Positions 58,369-64,000 of a DNA stretch of 64,000 nt are shown one piece after another. The translations under genes were made by a program, and so were the position numbers. Position 1 is the stretch's first letter, and each line of letters starts with the position of its first letter. Location: NCBI GenBank assembly GCA_018820765.1, contig JAHJNN010000008.1, positions 372,001 to 436,000 of the forward strand, written 5' to 3'. Under the pieces are notes generated by a model. That model did no database searches, had not been told where the DNA came from, and worked only from the letters and a program-made list of their open reading frames with translations. This DNA comes from Gammaproteobacteria bacterium. Its GTDB lineage: Bacteria; Pseudomonadota; Gammaproteobacteria; Burkholderiales; Thiobacillaceae.

Positions 58369-59594
58369 TGCCGCGTTTTTCCTATACCGGCCGCACTCAG
58401 GGCGGAGAGAAGTCCCAGGGCTTCCTCGAGGCAGACAATGCCGCAGCCTGTGCGAGCAGCCTGCAGCGAAACGGCATCATCCCCATTGCCATCCAGGAAA
58501 CCGGCCAGTCCGAGCGTCGCGGTGCAAAGCAGAAAGGCCCGGGCCTCTTCGAGCCCAGCGTCCAGGCCATCGACGTGCAGCTGTTCTCGCGCCAGCTCTA
58601 TACCCTGATGCGCGCCGGCGTGCCCATCCTGCGCTCGCTGACCGGCCTCATCGAGTCGACCACCAATGCCGCCTTCGCCCGGGTGATTGCGTCCCTGAAG
58701 GAATCGCTCGAAGCCGGGCGCGACCTGTCGACGGCGATGCGCCAGCATCCCGCGGTGTTTTCGCCTTTCTACGTCGCGATGGTGCGGGTCGGCGAGGCGA
58801 CCGGGCGCCTGGACGAAATCTTTCTGCGCATGTTCGAGCACCTCGAGTTCGAGCGCGAGACCCGCGCCCGCATCAAGGAGGCGCTGCGCTACCCGACCTT
58901 CGTTCTCATCGCCATGGTGGTTGCGGTGGCCGTCATCAATGTGTTCGTCATCCCGGCTTTCGCCAAGGTCTATGCCGGCCTCGGCGCCGAGTTGCCGCTG
59001 ATGACGCGGATCCTCATCGGAACCTCGCGCATCACCATCGACTACGGCTGGCTCATGCTGGCCGGGGTGGTGATGGCGGTGGCCGGATTCCGCATGTGGA
59101 GCGCCACCCCCGGCGGGCGCCTGGTATGGGATCGCGTCAAACTGCGGATTCCGATCACGGGGACGATCGTCCTGAAAAGCACGCTCGCCCGTTTTGCCCG
59201 CACCCTGGCGCTGTCCCTGAAAAGCGGCATCCCCGCGGCGCAGGCGCTCTCGGTGGTGGCCGAAGTCACCGACAACGCCTGGGTCGCCTCGCGCGTGGAG
59301 CAGATGCGCAACGGCATCGAACGCGGCGAATCGATCCTGCGCACCGCGCAAAACGCGGCCGTGTTCAACTCCGTGGTGCTGCAGATGATTGCCGTCGGCG
59401 AGGAAACCGGCAGCATCGACGAGCTCATGCAGGAGGTCGCCGGCATGTACGAACGCGAGGTGGACTACGAAATCAAGACCCTGGCCGCGCGCGTCGAGCC
59501 GCTGATCATCGTCGCCATGGGCGGCATCGTGCTGGTGCTGGCGCTCGGCGTGTTCCTGCCGATGTGGGACCTGGCCAGCGTGGCAATCAAGTGA
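58368..59594 (+). CDS. mshG: MSHA/type IV pilus inner-membrane platform (GspF/MshG type)
   Basis: A 408-residue polytopic protein with two GspF repeats. The first has FSRQLYTLMRAGVPILRSL and PFYVAMVRVGEATGRLDEIF; the second FARTLALSLKSGIPAAQALSVV and MIAVGEETGSIDELMQEV. Three membrane segments are visible (about 170-200, 215-240 and 380-400). It forms the rotor base for pilin addition. Start ATG overlaps the mshE stop. Confidence 0.93.
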   Translation: MPRFSYTGRTQGGEKSQGFLEADNAAACASSLQRNGIIPIAIQETGQSERRGAKQKGPGLFEPSVQAIDVQLFSRQLYTLMRAGVPILRSLTGLIESTTNAAFARVIASLKESLEAGRDLSTAMRQHPAVFSPFYVAMVRVGEATGRLDEIFLRMFEHLEFERETRARIKEALRYPTFVLIAMVVAVAVINVFVIPAFAKVYAGLGAELPLMTRILIGTSRITIDYGWLMLAGVVMAVAGFRMWSATPGGRLVWDRVKLRIPITGTIVLKSTLARFARTLALSLKSGIPAAQALSVVAEVTDNAWVASRVEQMRNGIERGESILRTAQNAAVFNSVVLQMIAVGEETGSIDELMQEVAGMYEREVDYEIKTLAARVEPLIIVAMGGIVLVLALGVFLPMWDLASVAIK

Positions 59595-59717
59595 GTTCCT
59601 GATCGCAATTTCAGCTTTTTGTTCAAGTCTCGGCCATCTGCGCCGAAATAAACCCTATGGCTGCGCCGCGGATTGCCGGCGCATGCACTCACTCATTCCA
59701 ATAAACAGGAGAACACA

Positions 59718-60263
59718 ATGAAAACAAGGCAGCACGGCTTCACCATGATCGAACTCATCGTCGTCATCGTCATCCTCGGCATCCTCGCCGCGGTGGCGCT
59801 GCCGCGCTTCACCAACATCCAGCGTGATGCACGCATCGCCAAGCTCAATGCGGCGCGTGGCGCGGTGCTGGCTGCGTCTGCCATGGTGCACGGTACGGCG
59901 CTGGCGCGTGCCGGCTCGGCGGATACAGCAACCTGCGCGGCCAACGTTGGCCCTAATCCAGCGATTGCCAATAACACGACCAACCTGTGTACCGAATCTG
60001 GCCGCGTGGCGCTTGTAAACACCTATCCAGCTGGAACCTTGAACGGGATTGTTGATGCTTCCGGGTTGTCCCTGGTTTTTCCTGCGACCGGAGGGGCGGC
60101 AGGGACACTTGCTCAAGAAGGCTATGATGCGACCGCGGCCGCTGGTGTCGTCACGGTTCAGGTCAGGGGTGGGACAAACGCGCCAACCTGCTCGTTTACC
60201 TACACTGCCGCAGCTGCGGGGGCAGCGCCTGTTATCAGTGCGATAAATCGTGCTGGCTGTTGA
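59718..60263 (+). CDS. mshA: MSHA-type major pilin
   Basis: A 181-residue type IV prepilin: short leader MKTRQHG, prepilin peptidase site G|FTMIELIVVIVILGILAAVALPRF with the obligatory Glu5, then a globular domain with several Cys (TCAANVG, NLCTES, TCSFTY, final AGC) that could form disulfides. RBS caggaga. Only one major-pilin-like gene is present before the minor pilins. It could equally be called mshB by position. Confidence 0.9.
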   Translation: MKTRQHGFTMIELIVVIVILGILAAVALPRFTNIQRDARIAKLNAARGAVLAASAMVHGTALARAGSADTATCAANVGPNPAIANNTTNLCTESGRVALVNTYPAGTLNGIVDASGLSLVFPATGGAAGTLAQEGYDATAAAGVVTVQVRGGTNAPTCSFTYTAAAAGAAPVISAINRAGC

Positions 60264-60275
60264 TGCACGCTGATC

Positions 60276-60746
60276 ATGCCTAACTTGAACCGCGGCTTAA
60301 GCCGCGGTTTTACCATGGTGGAACTGATCCTGGTGATGGTCATCGCCGGCATCCTTGCGGCGGTGGCCGTGCCGCGCATGATCGGCCGCAACAGCTTCGA
60401 TACCCGCGGCTTTGCCGACCAGCTTGCCGCCACGGTGCGCTTTGCGCAGAAACTCGCCGTCGCCCAGGGCACCGATGTATTCGTGCAGCTGACGGCGAAC
60501 GAGGCCACCCTTTGCTATATCCCCACCACGCCCTGCCCGGCGGCCAGCCGGGCGCCCGGGCCGGGCGGGGAAAAGCCCTACACCGTCAGCGCGCCGGGCG
60601 GGGTGGCGATTGCCAGCCCGGTCGCAGCACTGAGGTTCGATGCGGGCGGGCGTCCGGATATCACAGCCCAGCTCGCGATCCCGGTCAACGGCACAGGCAC
60701 GCACAATGTGTTTGTCGAGCAGGAAACCGGTTATGTCCACGACTAG
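60276..60746 (+). CDS. mshC: MSHA minor pilin MshC-like (GspH/FimT)
   Basis: A 156-residue minor pilin with leader MPNLNRGLSRG and peptidase site G|FTMVELILVMVIAGILAAVAVPRM (Glu5). The globular part resembles GspH/FimT pseudopilins (FAQKLAVAQGTDVFVQLT). The leader codons lie across a perfect 22-bp palindrome at 60288-60309, which may be the terminator that limits transcription after the major pilin. It overlaps mshD by 14 bases. Confidence 0.85.
   Translation: MPNLNRGLSRGFTMVELILVMVIAGILAAVAVPRMIGRNSFDTRGFADQLAATVRFAQKLAVAQGTDVFVQLTANEATLCYIPTTPCPAASRAPGPGGEKPYTVSAPGGVAIASPVAALRFDAGGRPDITAQLAIPVNGTGTHNVFVEQETGYVHD
60288..60309 (+). terminator. Perfect 22-bp palindrome with short T-run inside the mshC leader
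   Basis: AACCGCGGCTT is followed directly by its reverse complement AAGCCGCGGTT, then TT. This could be a leaky rho-independent signal after the major pilin gene, within the leader codons of the next gene. Confidence 0.65.
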
Positions 60747-61395
60747 GGAAGCGCTCAACACGTCGTCACCCCGGCGGAAGCCGGGGTCCAGGTGTTTGAT
60801 CCGACTGGATTCCGGCTTTCGCCGGAATGACGAATATGGACGTGTTCAGTGTTTCCCCTGTGAGCGCGGCCTCAGCCTGATCGAACTGCTGGTGTTCATC
60901 GTGGTGGTGGGCATCGCGGTGAGCGGGGTGCTGTCGGTCTACAGCCTGAACGTGCGTTCCAGCGCCGACCCCATGCTGCGCAAGCAGGCGCTCGCCATCG
61001 CCGAATCGCTGCTCGAGGAAGTGCTGGCCAAGCCCTATACCTATTGCGATCCAGACGATGCGAATGTGGAGACGGCAAGCAGTCCTGCCGGCTGTGCGGC
61101 GGTCGCCGAAACAGCCATGGGACCCGAAGCGGGGGAGACTCGCTACCACAACCTCACGCCGTACGACAATGTCAACGACTACCACGGTTTTAACATGGCG
61201 GGCATCAATGACCTCACGAACAACCCGGTGGCAGGACTGGGCGGTTATTCCGCGGATATCCAGGTGCAGTCGGCCGGCGCCTTCAACGGCATCCCCGCCG
61301 GCGAAACCCTGCTCGTCACCGTCACCGTCAACGCCCCTGGCAACCAGGGCGTCAGTCTTTCCGGCTATCGCACGCGTTATGCGCCCAACTTCTAA
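60733..61395 (+). CDS. mshD: MSHA minor pilin MshD-like, with repeat-derived leader
   Basis: A 220-residue type IV minor pilin whose mature part begins after ERG with LSLIELLVFIVVVGIAVSGVLSVY (GspI/PilV/MshD type, Glu5 intact). The start at 60733 yields a 46-residue leader, far longer than the 5-25 residues typical of type IVa prepilins. Residues 5-43 come from the inserted family A repeat (60747-60856), giving the SSPRRKPGSRCLIRLDSGFRRNDE segment. The gene remains in frame. Confidence 0.82.
   Translation: MSTTREALNTSSPRRKPGSRCLIRLDSGFRRNDEYGRVQCFPCERGLSLIELLVFIVVVGIAVSGVLSVYSLNVRSSADPMLRKQALAIAESLLEEVLAKPYTYCDPDDANVETASSPAGCAAVAETAMGPEAGETRYHNLTPYDNVNDYHGFNMAGINDLTNNPVAGLGGYSADIQVQSAGAFNGIPAGETLLVTVTVNAPGNQGVSLSGYRTRYAPNF
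60747..60856. repeat. Family A palindromic repeat inside the mshD-like gene
   Basis: A 110-bp element with terminal arms GGAAGCGCTCAACACGTC (60747-60764) and GACGTGTTCAGTGTTTCC (60839-60856), 15 of 18 complementary, and the inner hairpins ccccggcggaagccgggg and ttccggctttcgccggaa. Same family as 2807-2926. Confidence 0.85.
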
Positions 61396-62173
61396 GCACA
61401 GCGGCTTCACCCTGATCGAGATGATCATCGTCATCGCGATCACGGCCATCGTCGGCTCGATGGTGGCGCTGTTCCTGCGTGCGCCGCTGGACAGCTATAT
61501 CGCCCAGGACCGCCGCGCACGGCTGGCCGACACGGCCGACAGCGCGCTGCGCCGCATGGCACGTGACATCCGACTGGCGTTGCCCAACAGCGTGCGGGTC
61601 ACCTCGTCAGGCGGCGTGACGTATCTGGAGTTTCTCGGCACCCACAGCGGCGGGCGTTATCGTGCGCAGGGCGGCGGCGACATCCTTGATTTCACTGTGG
61701 CCGACAACAGTTTCGATGTGCTGGGCCCGGCCATCGACATGCAGCCGGGCGATTCGATTGCGGTCTACAACCTTGGCATCAACGGGGCCGATGCCTGGGC
61801 GGGCAACACCGTCTCAGCCTATACGGGCGGGATGGCGAGTTTGACCACCATTCCCATCGCGCCGAAGCAGTATCCGCTGGCATCACCCGGAAATCGCTTC
61901 CAGGTCGTCGGCGGGCCGGTGAGCTACGCCTGCAATCCAACTGCCGGCACGCTCACGCGTTACTGGGGCTATGCCATTGCGCTGGTGCAACCCACGCCAC
62001 CGCCCGCTCCCGCGCCGAGCGCGCTGCTGGCCAACCGGGTCAGCGCCTGCAACTTTACTTATCAACCCGGCGTCACCGAACGCGGCGGGCTGGTCAGCAT
62101 GACGCTGAGCCTGAGCCAGGCGGGCGAAACCGTGAGCCTGTATGCCACCACGCAAGTGAGCAATCAGCCATGA
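61379..62173 (+). CDS. mshO: MSHA minor pilin MshO-like
   Basis: A 264-residue minor pilin with leader MRPTSKHSG and peptidase site G|FTLIEMIIVIAITAIVGSMVALFL (Glu5). Beyond the helix it has DSALRRMARDIRLALPNSVR typical of GspJ/MshO, and a larger globular domain. The ATG overlaps mshD by 17 bases and its stop overlaps mshP by four. Confidence 0.86.
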   Translation: MRPTSKHSGFTLIEMIIVIAITAIVGSMVALFLRAPLDSYIAQDRRARLADTADSALRRMARDIRLALPNSVRVTSSGGVTYLEFLGTHSGGRYRAQGGGDILDFTVADNSFDVLGPAIDMQPGDSIAVYNLGINGADAWAGNTVSAYTGGMASLTTIPIAPKQYPLASPGNRFQVVGGPVSYACNPTAGTLTRYWGYAIALVQPTPPPAPAPSALLANRVSACNFTYQPGVTERGGLVSMTLSLSQAGETVSLYATTQVSNQP

Positions 62174-62574
62174 ACCGCCCGCCGCACGCCGAGTCCGGTT
62201 TCGTCCTGCCCACCGCGATCTTCCTGCTGGTCGTGCTGGCTGCGCTGGCGACCTACATGGTGTCGCTGTCGCGCACCAGCCACATCAGCAGCGCGCTGGA
62301 CATTCAGGGCGCCCGCGCCTATCAGGCGGCGCGCGCAGGCGTCGAATGGGCGGCGTGGCAGGCGATCCAAAACCCGGTGCCATCGTGCGTGGCCGCATCG
62401 CCTCCTCTGATACTCCCCCCGTTTTCCGTGGATGTGAGCTGCATTCCTTCTGTCCCGTATAACGATGGGGCCGATGTGGTAGTGGTCTATCAGATCACCT
62501 CGACCGCGACTTCAGGCTTGCCCGGCGAGGTGGATTATGTCGAGCGGCAGATACAGGCGAGTTTCTCGAAATGA
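62170..62574 (+). CDS. mshP: MSHA protein MshP-like (PilX-type)
   Basis: A 134-residue protein with an N-terminal membrane helix (FVLPTAIFLLVVLAALATYMVSL) preceded by MNRPPHAESG, a PilX/MshP-type arrangement in which Glu5 is absent, followed by ARAYQAARAGVEWAAWQ, which is characteristic of PilX/GspK-like minor components. It overlaps mshO and mshQ by four bases each. Confidence 0.82.
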   Translation: MNRPPHAESGFVLPTAIFLLVVLAALATYMVSLSRTSHISSALDIQGARAYQAARAGVEWAAWQAIQNPVPSCVAASPPLILPPFSVDVSCIPSVPYNDGADVVVVYQITSTATSGLPGEVDYVERQIQASFSK

Positions 62575-64000
62575 GGATGACGAGGCCCCATGCCGTGATC
62601 GGCCAGCCCGGAAGACTCCTGCGCTGGAGCCTGCTGCTGCTCCTGGCATTCGTCCATCCCGCCTGGTCCGCGATTTCTCAGGTCGGTTCGACCTCGTCCG
62701 CGACGGGCTCGGGAGGCTCCGGTTCACTGGCGCTTGCGTATCCCGCAGGCCTCGCCGCCGCCGATATCCTGATTGCCCAGATCGCGGTCGGAAACAACCT
62801 GACCATTACGGCGCCGGCGGGCTGGACCCTGATCAACCGCACCAACAACGGCAGCGCGCTGACCCAGGCGGCGTACTGGAAGCGGGCCGGGGCCAGCAAT
62901 CCGGCCAGCGAGAGCTGGAGCTTCAGCGCATCCGACCGCGCCGTCGGCACAATGGCGGCTTACCGCGACGTCGACCCGGTCGCGCCCGTCAACGGGTTTA
63001 CCGTCCAGGCCAATGCCAGCAGCACCAGCGTGACGGCAGGCTCGCTTGCGCCCACCGTCTCCGGAACACAACTGGTCGGCCTGTATGCCCTGGCGAACGG
63101 CAATGCCAGTTTCAGCCCCGCCCCGGGCATGGCCGAACGGGAGGACGATGCCACGGGTGCGGGTCCCAACGGGATGGCCGTCGAGCTCGCCGATGAAGCC
63201 TACGCCGGCGGTACTGCTGCCACAGGTACTCGGGTGGCGACGTCTACGTCTTCGGCCGCCAGCATCGCCCACCTTGTCGCCCTGCAGCCGTCCACCCTCG
63301 CCAGCTATCGCATGGACGAAGCAGCGTGGTCGGGATCAAGCGGCGAGGTGGTGGACAGTTCGGGCCGCAGTCATCACGCCTCAGCGGCCAACGGCGCCGC
63401 ACCCGGCGGCACGACGCCGGCGCTGGCCGGCAATCCGGGTACCTGCAACTACGGCGTGTTCGACGGCACGAACGACTATGTGGCCGTGCCTGCGTCGTTC
63501 CCCAGTCTCACGACCGATTTCACGATCACCGCCTGGATCCGCACCACCAACAACGCCAAAAGCGGACAGCGGATATTCATAGACGACCAGAGCAACTCCG
63601 GCGGCTACGGCTTCAGCCTGGGCGACGGCGGAACCGGCCGACTGCGTTTTTACACGCGGGCAGTCACCCCGATCATTCTGGATACGAACAATGTCATCAA
63701 TAACAACACCTGGTATTTCGTTGCGGCGGTTGCCGACATCGTGGCCAAAACCAAAAGCCTCTACGTCTTCAACCAGGCCGGCACGCAGATCGCGTATGTC
63801 ACGCAAACGTATACCGGCACCTGGGGAACGGACAGTGGCGCTGCCTCGATCGGCGGGGAGAACAATGCGTCGTCTGAAAGCGGATCGAGTTTCAAGTTCA
63901 GCGGCAGCCTGGATGAAGTCAGCGTATACAGCGGCGCATTGAGCGCGGCGAAACTCAGCGTCATCATGAGCCAGACGCGGCCGTGCAGCGGCACGGCATC
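62571..64000 (+). CDS. mshQ: MSHA adhesin-like MshQ with LamG domain, partial
   Basis: The frame is open to the window end (476 codons seen), so the protein is truncated here. It begins MRMTRPHAVIGQPGRLLRWSLLLLLAFVHPAWS, a signal sequence, then a beta-rich domain (LAYPAGLAAADILIAQIAVG, TAPAGWTLINR) and, from about residue 245, a LamG/concanavalin A-like lectin domain (SYRMDEAAW, FDGTNDYVAVP, FTITAWIRT, TWYFVAAV, FSGSLDEVSVYSGALS). It is likely the large pilus-associated adhesin. The start overlaps the mshP stop. Confidence 0.85.
   Translation, partial: MRMTRPHAVIGQPGRLLRWSLLLLLAFVHPAWSAISQVGSTSSATGSGGSGSLALAYPAGLAAADILIAQIAVGNNLTITAPAGWTLINRTNNGSALTQAAYWKRAGASNPASESWSFSASDRAVGTMAAYRDVDPVAPVNGFTVQANASSTSVTAGSLAPTVSGTQLVGLYALANGNASFSPAPGMAEREDDATGAGPNGMAVELADEAYAGGTAATGTRVATSTSSAASIAHLVALQPSTLASYRMDEAAWSGSSGEVVDSSGRSHHASAANGAAPGGTTPALAGNPGTCNYGVFDGTNDYVAVPASFPSLTTDFTITAWIRTTNNAKSGQRIFIDDQSNSGGYGFSLGDGGTGRLRFYTRAVTPIILDTNNVINNNTWYFVAAVADIVAKTKSLYVFNQAGTQIAYVTQTYTGTWGTDSGAASIGGENNASSESGSSFKFSGSLDEVSVYSGALSAAKLSVIMSQTRPCSGTA

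Overview
The window is GC-rich, gene-dense chromosomal DNA that looks like a betaproteobacterium, most plausibly a Thiobacillus-like chemolithoautotroph. The supporting evidence is gene order (uvrC-pgsA-tRNA Gly/Cys/Leu; rimP-nusA-infB-rbfA-truB-rpsO-pnp), a CbbY-type phosphatase typical of Calvin-cycle organisms, and a complete urea uptake and urease locus. This assignment is inferred from protein resemblance and synteny; no database was searched. No phage, plasmid, insertion-sequence transposase or CRISPR array was seen.

Layout. 0-2.7 kb: the end of a beta-propeller protein, a short (dimeric-type) chlorite dismutase, a small secreted protein and a lipoprotein. 3-15.4 kb (+ strand): a porin, urtABCDE (urea ABC transporter) and ureDABCEFG (nickel urease and its maturation proteins), apparently one long transcription unit broken up by several palindromic repeats. 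15.5-22.4 kb (- strand): unknown small genes, an FAH-family hydrolase, SelO, a GST, and a fmdB/unknown/AAA+ cluster. 22.6-25.9 kb: tRNA-His/Arg/Pro, folD, a CbbY-like phosphatase, dksA and an unknown gene. 25.9-38.4 kb (- strand): pnp, rpsO, truB, rbfA, infB, nusA, rimP, tRNA-Leu/Cys/Gly, pgsA, uvrC, a tautomerase and a family-5 uracil-DNA glycosylase. 38.5-46.6 kb (- strand): an iron block made of bfr and bfd (with a Fur-like box), then a hemP-led cluster (second Fur-like box) with feoB, feoA, an outer-membrane protein, an FMN-binding protein, ApbE, a four-helix His-rich membrane protein and a porin. 46.7-52.6 kb: a CDF exporter, nagZ, acpS, a radical SAM protein, tRNA-Ser with a broken tRNA-Ser copy, an unknown 515-residue protein and a Nudix hydrolase. 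52.7-56.4 kb: a MoxR ATPase and VWA pair, Hsp33 and a small exported protein. 56.6-64 kb: an MSHA-type pilus operon (mshE, G, A, C, D, O, P, Q-like) running off the window.

The most distinctive theme is the number of short, non-coding palindromic repeat families and what they do to genes. One repeat is read in frame inside ureC (about 19 extra residues, active site intact). Another has become the prepilin leader of the mshD-like gene (46 residues). A third, with 22-bp terminal inverted repeats, carries the stop codon of one gene and the TTG start of hslO at its two ends. Others sit between urtA/urtB, urtD/urtE and ureA/ureB. Also notable are an Hsp33 that lacks two of its four zinc cysteines, a putative flavin/cytochrome b ferric-reductase module inside the feo operon, a tandem array that begins in the last codons of dksA, and a half tRNA-Ser.
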